In this document: piece after piece, positions 39,045 through 49,029 of the stretch
How the letters are laid out: each line of letters opens with the position of its first letter
Numbering within the stretch: the stretch's first letter is position 1
Origin: Polyangia bacterium
GTDB taxonomy: Bacteria > Myxococcota_A > Polyangia > Fen-1088
Reading direction: 5' to 3'
Length of the DNA: 64,000 nucleotides
Assembly (NCBI GenBank): GCA_036268875.1
Contig: DATATI010000001.1
Span: 1-64,000 of the forward strand
Made by a program: the position numbers and the translations under genes
The notes under the pieces: generated by a model
What the model was told of the DNA's origin: nothing
The model's input: only the letters and a program-made list of their open reading frames with translations
Database searches by the model: none

Positions 39045-40315
39045 GCCTCCGCTTCGATCTTTTTCAGGCGCCGCAGCTCGGGTACGCGCCAGCTGATCAG
39101 ACCCACCACGCCGACGGTGATGGCGCCGCCCACCACCACCGAGGTCACCGTGCCGAGCAAGCGCGCCGCCACGCCCGATTCAAAGGCGCCGATCTCGTTC
39201 GACGAACCGACGAAGATCTGATTGACCGACGAGATCCGGCCCAGCATGTGCGTCGGCACCATCACCTGCATCATGGTGCTACGCACGAAGATGCTCAGCA
39301 TGTCGGCGCCACCGCTGACTGCCAGCACGACCAGCGAGAACCAGAACGTCCGCGACAGCGCGAAGGAGATCATGCACAGACCGAACAAGGCCACCGCAGC
39401 CAGGAAGGTCGGCCCGGCTTTGCCCGTCGGCGGTCGTAAGGCCAGAAAAATGGAAACCGCCACCGCTCCCACCGCTGGCGCCGCCCGCAGCATGCCCAGC
39501 CCCTGCGGCCCGACGTGCAGGATCGAATCGGCGAACACCGGCAAGATGGCCACCGCTCCGCCGAACAGCACGGCCAGCAGATCCAGCGTCATCGCGCCCA
39601 GAAAAAGCCGCCGCTTGATCAAGAACGCCAGTCCTTCGCGCAGGCTGTCCAAAAGTGTGACGCTGGCGGCGGGCCGGGTCCGCGCAGGCACGGCGATGCG
39701 CCACACGGCGAGAAATGACGTCGCCATCAGCGCCGCGGCGATCAGATACGCGCCCTTGGCGCCCACCCAGGCGAAGAGCAGGCCGCCCAGCGCGGGACCG
39801 GTCACCGCCGACACTTGCCAGCTGCCACCGCGCCAGGCCACCGCCTGGGCGTAGAGATCGCGGGTGACCACTTCGGCGGACAAAGCGTTGCGCGCCGGCA
39901 GCAGAAAGCTGCGCGCCACCCCGCACAGAACGATCACGCCGTAGATGCCCCAGCGCAAAAGTGCGTGGTCGCCCGCCTGGGCGGCGATGGTGCCGCTCAA
40001 GACCGCCAGCAACCCGGCGCAGCCGCCCAGCACCGCCAGCGCGGCCAGCGCCACCTTTCGGCGATCCACGACGTCGGCGACGTGGCCGGCCAGCAAGGCC
40101 AGCCCGATGAAGGGCGCCGCCTCGGCCAGGCCGACCATCCCCAACGACAGCGGGTCGTGGGTGATGGCGTACATTTGCCAGGCCACCACCAGGCCTTGCA
40201 CCTGCGCGCCCATGGCCATGGTCATCACGCTGACAATGAACCAGCGAAAACTTTTCACGCGCAGCGGAGCGAACGGATCGTGACGATGAGGAACCGGTGA
40301 AGCGACCTGCGACAT
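39041..40315 (-). CDS. MFS exporter (EntS-like)
   Basis: The 424-residue membrane protein has about 12 hydrophobic segments and the MFS loop GHVADVVDRRKVAL after helix 2. The sequence resembles the MFS_3/EntS group (FLLPARNALSAEVV; STMMQVMVPTHMLGRISSVNQIFVGSSNEIG), which export siderophores or other small molecules. No siderophore genes are nearby. The in-frame GTG at 40318 also fits. The ATG at 40315 is 18 bases from the divergent aminopeptidase N gene. Confidence 0.9.
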   Translation of the reverse strand: MSQVASPVPHRHDPFAPLRVKSFRWFIVSVMTMAMGAQVQGLVVAWQMYAITHDPLSLGMVGLAEAAPFIGLALLAGHVADVVDRRKVALAALAVLGGCAGLLAVLSGTIAAQAGDHALLRWGIYGVIVLCGVARSFLLPARNALSAEVVTRDLYAQAVAWRGGSWQVSAVTGPALGGLLFAWVGAKGAYLIAAALMATSFLAVWRIAVPARTRPAASVTLLDSLREGLAFLIKRRLFLGAMTLDLLAVLFGGAVAILPVFADSILHVGPQGLGMLRAAPAVGAVAVSIFLALRPPTGKAGPTFLAAVALFGLCMISFALSRTFWFSLVVLAVSGGADMLSIFVRSTMMQVMVPTHMLGRISSVNQIFVGSSNEIGAFESGVAARLLGTVTSVVVGGAITVGVVGLISWRVPELRRLKKIEAEA

Positions 40316-40333
40316 CACGACCTAGAGTACGGT

Positions 40334-42949
40334 ATGAATGGGCCCCTCCACCAACTGCCATCCGACGAGGTACGCGTGACTCTGGGAAAGAATTTTCGCC
40401 TTCCGCTGGACGCCAAACCCACCGCTTATCGCGCCACGCTGCGCATTGATCTAGGCGAGGGGCAATTCGCCGGGACCTTGGAGATCGACGTCGATCTGCA
40501 ACGACCGCGCAGCATCCTTCACCTGCACGCCGTCGAGCTGACGCTCACCGCCGCGGTGGCCGTCACGGGCGGACGAACCGTGGCCGCCGTTGATTGCGCG
40601 GTCGACGTCGAGAGCGAGACGGTCACGCTGACCTTCGCCGAAGCGCTGCCGGCCGGCTCGGCGACGCTGCGCCTGCCGTTTGCCGGCAAGTTCAGCCCGG
40701 GCCTGCGCGGGCTTTATCGCGCCGGCGGCCTGGCCGTGACGCAGTTCGAAGCGGCGGACGCGCGCCGCGTTTTTCCCTGCTTCGACGAGCCAGCGTTCAA
40801 GGCGCGCTGGTCGATCACCGTCGACGACGTCCCGGCCGGGTTGGTGGCGCTGTCGAACGGCGTGGCCACCAGCGACACGGCGAACGCCGAGGGAAAACGC
40901 CGCGTGACCTTCGCGACCACGCCGCCGATGTCGTCGTACCTGGTGGCGCTGATCGTCGGCGAGCTGGCCGCCAGTCCGACCGTGGTGGAACGGGGCGTCT
41001 CGGTGCGAACGCTGGCCGTGCCCAGCAAGCGGCACCTGACCGCGTTCGCCCAGGAAGCGGCGGTGGCGGTGCTGCCCAAGCTGGAAGATTACTTTGGCCT
41101 GCCGTACGCCTTCGGCAAGCTGGATCAGATCGGCGTTCCCGACTTTGAAGCCGGGGCGATGGAGAACGCCGGGGCCATCACCTTCCGCGAGGTGGCGCTG
41201 CTGCTGGACGTGGCCACCGCGCCGCTCGGCGTGCAGAAGCGCGTGGCCGAGGTGATCACCCACGAGCTGGCGCACCAGTGGTTCGGCAACCTGGTGACCA
41301 TGGTCTGGTGGGACGATCTGTGGCTGAACGAAGCCTTCGCCACCTGGATGGCCTACAAGATCGTCGACCAGTGGCGGCCGCAGTGGCGCATCTGGATGGA
41401 CTTCGAGATCGGCAAGGGCTCGGCGCTGCTGCTGGACGCTTTACGATCGGCGCACCCAATACGCGCCGACATTCACAACGCCGAGGAAGCCGGTGAATCG
41501 TTCGACGCCATCACCTACGAAAAAGGCGGGGCGGTTCTGCGCATGATCGAAGGCTTCCTGGGCCCCGACGCGTTCCGCGAAGGCATCCGCCTTTACATGC
41601 GCCGCCACCGCGAAGGCAACGCCACCGCCGACGATCTGTGGAGCGCGCTGGCTGAATCCTCCGGGCAGCCGATCGTCGCGCTGGCCAATGGCTGGATTCG
41701 CCAGGTCGGCTATCCGCAGGTCACGCTGTCGGCGCCGCAGACCAAAGCCGCCGGCGCCGACGACGCGACGGTGGTGACGCTGTCGCAGCGGCGGTTCTTC
41801 GCCGATCCCGACGCGCGCGAAGACGGCCCGCCCACGCGCTGGCTGGTGCCGGCGGTGCTGCGCTTCCGCGACGGCCGCGGCGTGCAACAACAAGCCGTGC
41901 TGCTGGGCGAGGGCGAACAGACGGTGCGCCTGCAAGCGCAAGGTCCGGTGGCGTGGTGCCTGGGCAATGCTCAGTCGCGCGGTTTTTATCGCACCGCTTA
42001 CGACGCCGGGTTGCGCCGCCAACTGGCGTCGGCCTTTGCCGAGCTGGAGCCGAGCGAGCGCATGGCCCTTCTGTCCGATCAATGGGCGCAGGTTCGCGCG
42101 CAGGCGGCGCCCATCGATGAATTCCTGGATCTGGTGGCTGCGGTGCGCGACGAATCCGACCACTTCGTCCTCGACGAGCTGGTGAACCGACTGTCGGTGA
42201 TCGAACACCGGCACCTGGGCGACGAGGATCGGCCGCGCTTTCGATCATTCGTGGGAGACCTGTTCGCGGCGGCGTCCGAACATCTTGGCTGGCAGGCGGC
42301 GACCGGCGCCGGTGAAGACGACGAGACCCGCCTGCGGCGCGCGGCCCTGCTGCGGGCGACGGTCCTGCTGGCCCGCGCGCCGGCGGCGATCAACGAGGCC
42401 GAGCGACGGTTCATCAAACCGGCGGGCGTGGATCCCAATCTCCTCGACGTGGTGGTGACGGCGGCGGCCCGCACCGCCGACAGCGCCCGCTTCGAAGAGC
42501 TGCGCCGGCGCTCGCAGTCAGAAACCGATCCGGCGGCCAAGCGCCGCTACTTGCACGCTCTTGGCCGCGTCGAAGATCCGGCGCTGACCACCCGCGCGGT
42601 CGAGCTGGCGCTGTCGCCCGACGTGCCGATGCAGGACTTCACGTCCTATCTGAACGTGCTGCTGGGAAATCCGGTGACCCGCGACCAGGCCCTTGGCCTG
42701 GTGGTCGATCGCTGGGACGCCGTGCACGCCAAGGCCGACTCGCCGATGCTGCTGCGGCGGCTGGTCGAAGCGCTGGGCGTGTTGCCTTCGCGGCAACACC
42801 TGACCATCGTCGAGCGCTTTGTCGCCCAGCACCCCATCGACAGCGCCAAGCAAGCCACCGCCCAAACGCTCGAGCGTATGCGAATGGACGTCACCTTGCG
42901 CGAGCGGTTGATCCCGCAAGTGGCGGCCTGGCTGCGCCGGAGATCCTGA
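40334..42949 (+). CDS. pepN: M1 family aminopeptidase (PepN-like)
   Basis: This zinc aminopeptidase of 871 residues has the M1 exopeptidase motif GAMENAG and the zinc site HELAHQWFGNLVTMVWWDDLWLNE (HExxH plus the downstream Glu). CFDEPAFKARW precedes it and TYEKGGAVLRM follows. The ERAP1-like C-terminal domain covers about residues 510-860. No signal peptide, so probably cytoplasmic. It is divergent from the MFS gene with only about 18 bases between the starts. Confidence 0.94.
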   Translation: MNGPLHQLPSDEVRVTLGKNFRLPLDAKPTAYRATLRIDLGEGQFAGTLEIDVDLQRPRSILHLHAVELTLTAAVAVTGGRTVAAVDCAVDVESETVTLTFAEALPAGSATLRLPFAGKFSPGLRGLYRAGGLAVTQFEAADARRVFPCFDEPAFKARWSITVDDVPAGLVALSNGVATSDTANAEGKRRVTFATTPPMSSYLVALIVGELAASPTVVERGVSVRTLAVPSKRHLTAFAQEAAVAVLPKLEDYFGLPYAFGKLDQIGVPDFEAGAMENAGAITFREVALLLDVATAPLGVQKRVAEVITHELAHQWFGNLVTMVWWDDLWLNEAFATWMAYKIVDQWRPQWRIWMDFEIGKGSALLLDALRSAHPIRADIHNAEEAGESFDAITYEKGGAVLRMIEGFLGPDAFREGIRLYMRRHREGNATADDLWSALAESSGQPIVALANGWIRQVGYPQVTLSAPQTKAAGADDATVVTLSQRRFFADPDAREDGPPTRWLVPAVLRFRDGRGVQQQAVLLGEGEQTVRLQAQGPVAWCLGNAQSRGFYRTAYDAGLRRQLASAFAELEPSERMALLSDQWAQVRAQAAPIDEFLDLVAAVRDESDHFVLDELVNRLSVIEHRHLGDEDRPRFRSFVGDLFAAASEHLGWQAATGAGEDDETRLRRAALLRATVLLARAPAAINEAERRFIKPAGVDPNLLDVVVTAAARTADSARFEELRRRSQSETDPAAKRRYLHALGRVEDPALTTRAVELALSPDVPMQDFTSYLNVLLGNPVTRDQALGLVVDRWDAVHAKADSPMLLRRLVEALGVLPSRQHLTIVERFVAQHPIDSAKQATAQTLERMRMDVTLRERLIPQVAAWLRRRS

Positions 42950-43043
42950 CCACAAAATCATCGCGCGCTGCTGCAAAATTGTCGCGCGCGTGGATCGCGT
43001 TGTTGTACGCTTCGCCCGCTCGGCCTGCGACGTGGAGCGTTCG

Positions 43044-43826
43044 ATGCCGCCTCAGAAGACACACACCGCGACTCATCACTCAGCCCCTCATCACTCAGCC
43101 CGGACCAAACCCAATCATCAGTTGATGGGAATGGTGGTCGCGTTCGTCACCGCGGGGGTGGTGTTCGGCATCGGCCAGTTGATCCTGCCGCAACCAGAGT
43201 GGGCCCGCGAAGTGCCGCAGCCGCCCGCGACCATTGGGCCGTCGGCCCAGCAGACGCCACCATCTCCGCCGCCGCCGCCCGCCCCGGTCGCTGCGGCAAC
43301 CACGACGCCGCCGGCCGGGGCCATCCCGCCCGCACCCGCCGCCGCGCCACCGTCGACGCCGCCGGATCGAGCGGCTGCGCCGACGCCGCCGGCCGCGCCG
43401 GAAGCTGATCCGCCCGCGGCAGCCGAAGCCGCTCGCCGTCCCGCCGCCGAACGCAGCCGCGGCACCGACAAAGAAATTGCGCGCGCCGCCTGGCGCAAGA
43501 ACCTACCGGACGTCACCGCCGACGCCAACCGCGCGTCGATCTTGATCCCCATCCGTGGCTCGACCGCCGGTTCGGCATATCACCTGCAGGACAACCCGAA
43601 GGCGGTGCTGATCACCCTGCCCAAGGCCGAATCGATGATCTCCATGGAGTTCTACAAGATCCGCCACGACGGATTCTTGAACCTGTGGATCAAGCACGAC
43701 GATGCGCAGGGCACCACGCTGAAGGTAGTGCTGGGCGACGCCAGCGGCCCGCAGGTGGAGATCCAGGACGACTTCGTGCGCGTCACCGTGCAGAAGACCG
43801 CACCGGCAGCTTCCAGCGGAAACTAG
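43044..43826 (+). CDS. Pro-rich membrane-anchored protein with an AMIN-like C-terminal domain
   Basis: The 260-residue product has one membrane segment (about 28-48), a long Pro/Ala-rich linker (about 55-145) and a compact C-terminal beta-rich domain (about 165-250; ILIPIRGSTAGSAYHL, MEFYKIRHDGFLNLWIKH, VVLGDASGPQVEIQDDFVRV). The domain shows the short-strand pattern of AMIN domains, which localise envelope proteins; this is inferred from pattern only. GGAG lies 6 bases before the ATG at 43044, better than the upstream GTG at 42990. Likely anchored in the inner membrane with the domain in the periplasm. Confidence 0.6.
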   Translation: MPPQKTHTATHHSAPHHSARTKPNHQLMGMVVAFVTAGVVFGIGQLILPQPEWAREVPQPPATIGPSAQQTPPSPPPPPAPVAAATTTPPAGAIPPAPAAAPPSTPPDRAAAPTPPAAPEADPPAAAEAARRPAAERSRGTDKEIARAAWRKNLPDVTADANRASILIPIRGSTAGSAYHLQDNPKAVLITLPKAESMISMEFYKIRHDGFLNLWIKHDDAQGTTLKVVLGDASGPQVEIQDDFVRVTVQKTAPAASSGN

Positions 43827-46535
43827 TCAGGGCGCGGGCGGAATCGCCGCAGTCAAGGTGGGCTCGGCTGACCCGTGGCTGGCCAGCCAAGCCTCGATCT
43901 CGGCCACCTTCATGGGCAGGTGCTCTGCCGCGAAGCCGGTTTTTGCCCTGGTGGCCAGCGCCGTGGCCCGGTGGCGTTCGCGATGCGCGTCCCACAGCGC
44001 CTGCGCCAGCGCAAAGCGAGTCTCGGTCACACGCAGGGCGACGTTTTCCTTGGCCTCGCGGATGCGCAGCGCCCGTTCCAGCGGCGCCACCGCCTCGCGC
44101 GGCTCGTGCTGGTTGAGAAAGCTCTGCCCAATGCCAGTGAGGGCGTAGCCAAGATACGGATGGTCGCTGCCGAGCTCCCGCTCCCAGATGGCCATCGCCC
44201 GCTCGAACGACGCGCGTGCCTCGGTGAATCGGCCAAGGGCGTTCAAGATCTCGCCACGGTTGGAAAGCTGCGTGGCCAGATCCGGATGCGCGCTGCCCAG
44301 GGCCTTTTCAAGGATCGCGATGGCGCGATCCAGCGACTCCAGCGCCTCCTGATTGCGATCCATTCCTTGCAAGGTCAGCGCGGCGTTTCCCAGCGACTTG
44401 GCGATGTCCGGATCCTCGGACGGCAAGATTTTTTCTTTGAGCGCAATGGCCCGCTGGTACGCCAGCAGCGCCTCCTGCTGCCGGCCTTCCAGATCGTAGA
44501 TCGCGCCCAGGTCATTCAGCAGCCACGCCTGCAGCCGTTCGTGGCCGCCGATGCGCTGGATGGCCGAATCGGCATAGCGCGCCCACGCTTCGCCCTGGGG
44601 ATATTTTCCTTCCAGGTAGCCGACCGCCCACACTTCTTCGGTGGCGGCCTGGGCCTTCACCTCGTCGTGGCGCGACGACTCGGCGATGAGGTAGGCCTCT
44701 TCCAGCGAGTGCTCGGCGGCGCGCGGATCGCCGGACTTATGTTGAAGCACGCCCATCACCACCAGCGATTCGGCCAGCACCGGCTGATATTTCAGCGCGC
44801 GCGCCGCCTCGACCACGTCGGGGGCTTTGCGCATCGCCTCGGCCCAGCGGCCCGAGCCGTCAAGCGCCTTGATCTCCGACAGGCGGTGGCGAAGGTCATC
44901 CACCTGGGCGCGCGTCGCCGCGTCCTCGGGCGGCTTGACCAAAGCCCGTAGCAAGCCGACGTCCGCGCAGCGAGCCAGATCGGGAAGACCATTGGTGGCG
45001 CTGACGGCGTTTTCCACCACGGCGCCGGTGGCTTCGCGAAACACGCTGGTCAACGCCTTGATCCCGCCCAGGCGTTCGTTCAGGCAGGACATGCGTAGAT
45101 CCAGCACCTCGGCTGATTGCTCGCCGCGGATCTGGGTGGCCACGCAGGCCTCGCGGTACATCTTCGTCCAGCCGATGACATACCCGTCCAAGGCGCGGCT
45201 GACGCTGGCGAAGACATCGGCGGCATAGGATTTCTTCGTGGCCATGAAGGCCTTGCGGATGGCGCCTTTCGACGGCGTCTCGCTTTGCCGACCGTTCGTG
45301 CTCAGCTCCCAAACGCCGGCCAGCCTGTCCGGGCCGGCGGAGCAGACGGCCGTCTTCGTCTGCGCGCTTTGATGAACGCCCACGCCCACCAGCAGCGGCA
45401 GCACCAGCGCGCCGGCCACTAACAAGCGATTGCGGCGGGTCTTGGCCGGATCGCGCTCCAGCTGGGCCAAGAGGTCGGCCATCGATGGGAAGCGATGGTT
45501 GGCGTTGGCCGAAAGTCCGCGTAGTAACACCTTGCGCAGCCACAACGGCACGCGGCTCTGCGGCGGCGGATCGTCGAGGATCCCCTGCACCACATTCGCC
45601 GTCAGGACCATCATCGTCTTGCCCGAGAACGGCCGCTGGCCGTAGAGCCCTTCGTACAGGGCGACGCAAAAGCTGAACTGATCGCTGCGCGCGTCGGCGC
45701 CAGTGCCCAAGAATTGTTCGGGCGACATATAGGCCGGCGTTCCCATCATCGCCCCGGTGCGCGTCAACACGGCGTCGAACGCGCCCGACGTCGTCGACGC
45801 CCCGAACTCGACCACCGTGGGAATGGATTTGCTGGTGTTGCCGCCGGACAACACCAGTGTTGATTGCAAGTCGCCGCCCGGCACTGTTGTCGTTGCGTCG
45901 ACCGTCAGGCGCGACGGCGTCTGCCGTGACGCCATCAACCGCGACGCCGTCTGCCGCGTGGTCTCGCCGATGGAGACGGCGTTCAGCTTTTCCGTCGTGC
46001 TTCCGCGCTCGCCCACCTGGCGCGCCAGCCCGAAGTCCATCACGCGAACCTGGCCATCGCTGCCGACCATCACGTTGTCGGGCTTGAAATCGCGGTGGAC
46101 CAGGTCTTTTTCGTGAGCGGCAGCCAGCCCGCGGCCCGCCGCCAGGAACACTTTCAAGACCTCCTGCCAGCGGCGCTTTTCCGCCTGAAGCCAGTACGAG
46201 ACAGTGTTGCCCTCGACGAACTCCATGGCGATGAAGACTTCGTCGTGGAAGGTGCCGGCGTCGAAGACCACCACGACATTGGGATGGGACAGCTTGGCGA
46301 TGGCCTGGGCTTCGCGCAGGGTGCGCGTTCGACCCTCGCTGAGGGAGACGCCATTGCCGGGCCGGACGCGCAGCAACTTGACCGCAACCTTGCGATCAAG
46401 CTCTGGATCATAAGCGGCATAGACCTCACCCATGGCCCCCTTCCCCACCAAACCAAGCACGACGTAACGTCCAATGCTCGACCCGCGAGCCGGCGGCTCC
46501 GCCGAGGGCGGTCCCAATGACGCTTCGACTGCCAT
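43827..46535 (-). CDS. Membrane Ser/Thr protein kinase with TPR domain and extended activation segment
   Basis: The 902-residue product has a kinase domain with [25 protein letters not shown] (near residue 148), VMDFGLA (near 168) and [11 protein letters not shown] (near 262). Between DFG and GTPAYM lie about 95 residues instead of the usual 20 or so, Ser/Thr/Arg-rich, with a repeat (TRQTASRL and SRQTPSRL). A membrane segment (about 372-392) follows the kinase, and TPR-type repeats (about 560-890; [16 protein letters not shown]) end the protein. The layout is typical of myxobacterial kinases with an extracytoplasmic TPR region. It is divergent from the WKDPFAD-repeat protein. Confidence 0.9.
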   Translation of the reverse strand: MAVEASLGPPSAEPPARGSSIGRYVVLGLVGKGAMGEVYAAYDPELDRKVAVKLLRVRPGNGVSLSEGRTRTLREAQAIAKLSHPNVVVVFDAGTFHDEVFIAMEFVEGNTVSYWLQAEKRRWQEVLKVFLAAGRGLAAAHEKDLVHRDFKPDNVMVGSDGQVRVMDFGLARQVGERGSTTEKLNAVSIGETTRQTASRLMASRQTPSRLTVDATTTVPGGDLQSTLVLSGGNTSKSIPTVVEFGASTTSGAFDAVLTRTGAMMGTPAYMSPEQFLGTGADARSDQFSFCVALYEGLYGQRPFSGKTMMVLTANVVQGILDDPPPQSRVPLWLRKVLLRGLSANANHRFPSMADLLAQLERDPAKTRRNRLLVAGALVLPLLVGVGVHQSAQTKTAVCSAGPDRLAGVWELSTNGRQSETPSKGAIRKAFMATKKSYAADVFASVSRALDGYVIGWTKMYREACVATQIRGEQSAEVLDLRMSCLNERLGGIKALTSVFREATGAVVENAVSATNGLPDLARCADVGLLRALVKPPEDAATRAQVDDLRHRLSEIKALDGSGRWAEAMRKAPDVVEAARALKYQPVLAESLVVMGVLQHKSGDPRAAEHSLEEAYLIAESSRHDEVKAQAATEEVWAVGYLEGKYPQGEAWARYADSAIQRIGGHERLQAWLLNDLGAIYDLEGRQQEALLAYQRAIALKEKILPSEDPDIAKSLGNAALTLQGMDRNQEALESLDRAIAILEKALGSAHPDLATQLSNRGEILNALGRFTEARASFERAMAIWERELGSDHPYLGYALTGIGQSFLNQHEPREAVAPLERALRIREAKENVALRVTETRFALAQALWDAHRERHRATALATRAKTGFAAEHLPMKVAEIEAWLASHGSAEPTLTAAIPPAP

Positions 46536-46563
46536 GATTTGAAATGGACCTTGCGCCCAAGGA

Positions 46564-46583
46564 ATCGGCGGGCAGCCGCCGAT
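46564..46583. promoter_or_regulatory. Perfect 8-base hairpin in the divergent kinase / WKDPFAD gap
   Basis: ATCGGCGG (46564-46571), loop GCAG, and CCGCCGAT (46576-46583) form a perfect inverted repeat. It lies 29 bases upstream of the kinase start and about 65 upstream of the promoter at 46648. It could be an operator or a 5' leader hairpin of the kinase transcript. Confidence 0.35.
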
Positions 46584-46647
46584 CGTTAAGGTGATGGCAT
46601 CTTTAGGGCCAAAACCGCCGCCACCCGCGTCATAAGCAAAAAACCCC

Positions 46648-46677
46648 TTGAAAGTACGCTAACAAGCCACCGATAAT
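46648..46677 (+). promoter_or_regulatory. Promoter of the WKDPFAD-repeat gene
   Basis: TTGAAA (46648-46653) and GATAAT (46672-46677) are separated by 18 bases, about 35 bases upstream of the ATG at 46712, with GGAGG (46702-46706) in between. Each box is one or two mismatches from the sigma-70 consensus. Confidence 0.6.
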
Positions 46678-46711
46678 GACACCTCAGTCCCCGTCGCACG
46701 TGGAGGTCCGA

Positions 46712-48115
46712 ATGCGGTCGAGGCTCCTCTTTCTTGGCGCCGCTTTTTTTTCTGGGCTGGCCGTCAGTGGCGCAGCGATGTCCGGCGCGTCAGCCGCCAG
46801 CGCGAAAAGCAAAGCGGCGGCGAAGAAGGCTGCTGCTACACACGCCGCGGCCGACGCGACGAAGAAGAAGCCTGCCGAGCTTCTGATCGACGATCGGGCG
46901 ATCAACAAGCAGATGCAGTGGGAAGACAAAGTCATGGGCTCGGACGCGGCCAAGAAGGCCGAACTGGCCAAGATCGCGCGCGCTCAGGCCATCACCAAGG
47001 CGGCGGAAGCTGCCGCGGAAAAAGCCGCTGCCTCTGCGCCGCCGCCGGCCCCGCTGGCCGCGGCCAAACCGAACAAGTCGACGGTCAATTTGCCGTCGTT
47101 GGCCGACGAAGGAGACAAGAGCAAAAGGGACGAGCGCGGGGCCAAGAACCGCGAAATTTCGCCGCGGCTGTCGACCACGGAAGCGACCGCAGTCGTTCCG
47201 CCGCCCAAGCCGGCCGACGACAAGTTCATCGACAAGATCATGGCCAGCGAGGGCAAGAAAAAAACCGTCGCTACCAAGACCCCAGGCGACGGCGAGCTTG
47301 AGCAACTCCTGACCAAGGAGAACGACAAGGCGCCTGGACAGAAGCGCAGCAAGGTCAAGCGCAAGGACAGCGTCGACGATCTTCTGGAGAACGCCTCCAA
47401 AGCGCCGGTGGCCGCCAAGAGCGGACGCAACGCCGACGTGGATGCCATGGAGCCGCTGGCGACGCCACCGCCCTTGGCGCCGGTGGCTGTCAAAAGGCCC
47501 ATGGCGGTCAAGCACGACGACGGCATCATCCATGTCGTGCAAGGAGCGAATTACTCCGCTCCCGGTGCGGCACGATCGGCCGCCGCTCCCACTATGATCA
47601 ACAAGCAAGAGACCGCCATCAAAGCGACCAACTGGAAAGATCCCTTCGCCGACAATCCGTCGGCGCGCAAGATGGCGTCCACCTTGCCTGCGCCGGCCAC
47701 CACGCGCAGCGCCCCACCCGCGCCGCGGATTGAGAAGGCGGCGTCGGTGGCGGCCAGCCCACCCGCGGCCGCCGGACGAGCCAGCGGATGGAAGGATCCC
47801 TTCGCCGATCCGTCCGACAGCGGCAAACCGCGATCGGCGCCCGTCCAGACCAAGGTCGAGCCGAAGCGGAAAGCCGTCGAAGCGCCCAGCCATGCGGCGG
47901 GCTGGAAGGATCCCTTCGCCGACAATGGATCGGAACGCGGAACGGCCCTGTCCGATTCACGCCACCGGGAGCTGTCGACGTCCGCTCCCAGCGCGGTCGT
48001 CGCCGATCCACCCGAGTCAAAATGGAAGGTCGCCGCACGCCACCCAGTTGCCCCGAAAGCCAGGGCCGCGACGGTCGACGGCCGCTCGCGCTGGTCGGTT
48101 CTGAAGAAACGCTAA
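46712..48115 (+). CDS. Exported low-complexity protein with three WKDPFAD repeats
   Basis: The 467-residue product starts with a signal-like segment (MRSRLLFLGAAFFSGLAVSG). The rest is Ala/Lys/Pro-rich and probably disordered, with several charged segments. Three copies of WKDPFAD (residues 308-314, 360-366, 398-404) are spaced 52 and 38 residues apart in otherwise unconserved text, which suggests short binding motifs. The C-terminus is RSRWSVLKKR. GGAGG 5 bases before the ATG at 46712 decides the start over 46676. I do not recognise the family. Confidence 0.75.
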   Translation: MRSRLLFLGAAFFSGLAVSGAAMSGASAASAKSKAAAKKAAATHAAADATKKKPAELLIDDRAINKQMQWEDKVMGSDAAKKAELAKIARAQAITKAAEAAAEKAAASAPPPAPLAAAKPNKSTVNLPSLADEGDKSKRDERGAKNREISPRLSTTEATAVVPPPKPADDKFIDKIMASEGKKKTVATKTPGDGELEQLLTKENDKAPGQKRSKVKRKDSVDDLLENASKAPVAAKSGRNADVDAMEPLATPPPLAPVAVKRPMAVKHDDGIIHVVQGANYSAPGAARSAAAPTMINKQETAIKATNWKDPFADNPSARKMASTLPAPATTRSAPPAPRIEKAASVAASPPAAAGRASGWKDPFADPSDSGKPRSAPVQTKVEPKRKAVEAPSHAAGWKDPFADNGSERGTALSDSRHRELSTSAPSAVVADPPESKWKVAARHPVAPKARAATVDGRSRWSVLKKR

Positions 48116-48349
48116 AGCCGCTCTTCTGCTGCGCGCTGTTCGTGTTCGACCAAGACGCAACTGGACGATTTCGTCTCGGCGGAGATTTTTGAGACGCGCC
48201 GCGTTTGATCGAAAGGATGTGCGCTTAATACTGGAAATCACTAGCTGATTCTGGTGATTCTGCAAGCGGCTAGCGATTTGCGATAAATTTTAATAGAAAC
48301 ATAAAAAAGTAACTCAGGTTACTTAGTTTCTATCCGAAGTACTTGGGTG
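48116..48349. other. AT-rich intergenic region with a dyad, upstream of an outer-membrane protein gene
   Basis: The region is markedly AT-rich from about 48220 to 48340, unlike its surroundings. A candidate -35 TTGCGA (48278-48283) and -10 TAAAAA (48302-48307) are 18 bases apart. AAGTAAC-TCAG-GTTACTT (48307-48324) is a perfect 7-base dyad right at the expected start of transcription. No coding frame is seen. Confidence 0.5.
48307..48324. promoter_or_regulatory. AAGTAAC-TCAG-GTTACTT dyad (candidate operator)
   Basis: A perfect inverted repeat with 7-base arms and a 4-base spacer overlaps the candidate -10/+1 region of the outer-membrane protein gene, a position suited to repression. No regulator gene is adjacent. 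Confidence 0.4.
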
Positions 48350-49024
48350 ATGCGAACCACACGAGTACTTCTGAGCTCTCTCCTCGCAGTTCTCTTCTCG
48401 TCGGCAGTTTCAGCCCAGACGCTGGCGCCGACCGCAACCGCTCCGGAAGCGAACACCGCTCCGCCGGAGACCGTGTCGGTCACCCCCGAACCGGCCAAGA
48501 CGGACACCCTGCCGACGATCGGGCTGATGGTCGACGCCGGCCTGCCCGACGGGATGAACGGGTCGCTGATCTTTCGCCCCACCAGCTGGCTGCGCACGCA
48601 CGCGGGCGGCAGCTACAACCTGATCAGCTCGGGCTTGCGTGCCGGCGTCGCGCTGATTCCCTTCGGCTCCGGCCCGTCGCTGACCCTGGAGGGTGGCCAC
48701 TACTTCGACGGAAACGCCAACGGACTGGCCAAGAAGTTCGCCGGCGCGTCTTTCAAGGACAACGCCCTGCTGGAGCGCATCGGTTACGACTATGCCAACG
48801 CCCACCTGGGCCTCGAGTTCGGTTCGCAGCGGGTGACGTTCTACATCCATGGCGGCATGAGCTACATCCGCGCCTCGGTCCACAACGTGGACCAGGTCGT
48901 TCAACAGCAAGCCGCCTCCAGTGGTCTCGGCGGCAGCGACACGACGGTCAGCGTGAAACAGGATCCGGTCATCAAGGCTTGGACACCGTCGGCCAAGCTG
49001 GGCCTCATCGTCTACCTCTGGTAA
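48350..49024 (+). CDS. Predicted outer-membrane beta-barrel protein
   Basis: The 224-residue product starts with a signal peptide (MRTTRVLLSSLLAVLFSSAV, cleavage after VSA). A Thr/Pro-rich linker follows, then alternating hydrophobic strands with aromatic ends (SLIFRPTSWLRTHAGGSYNL, GLEFGSQRVTFYIHGGMSYI) and a terminal KLGLIVYLW. The final Trp and the strand pattern suggest an outer-membrane barrel of about eight strands. Family not recognised. A lipoprotein gene follows 5 bases downstream. Confidence 0.7.
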   Translation: MRTTRVLLSSLLAVLFSSAVSAQTLAPTATAPEANTAPPETVSVTPEPAKTDTLPTIGLMVDAGLPDGMNGSLIFRPTSWLRTHAGGSYNLISSGLRAGVALIPFGSGPSLTLEGGHYFDGNANGLAKKFAGASFKDNALLERIGYDYANAHLGLEFGSQRVTFYIHGGMSYIRASVHNVDQVVQQQAASSGLGGSDTTVSVKQDPVIKAWTPSAKLGLIVYLW

Positions 49025-49029
49025 TCGCC

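Noticed and set aside
45905-45965. Tandem-like repeat considered as a mobile element or CRISPR fragment
   Set aside because: It is in frame within the kinase activation segment and codes for the repeated RQTxSRL text.
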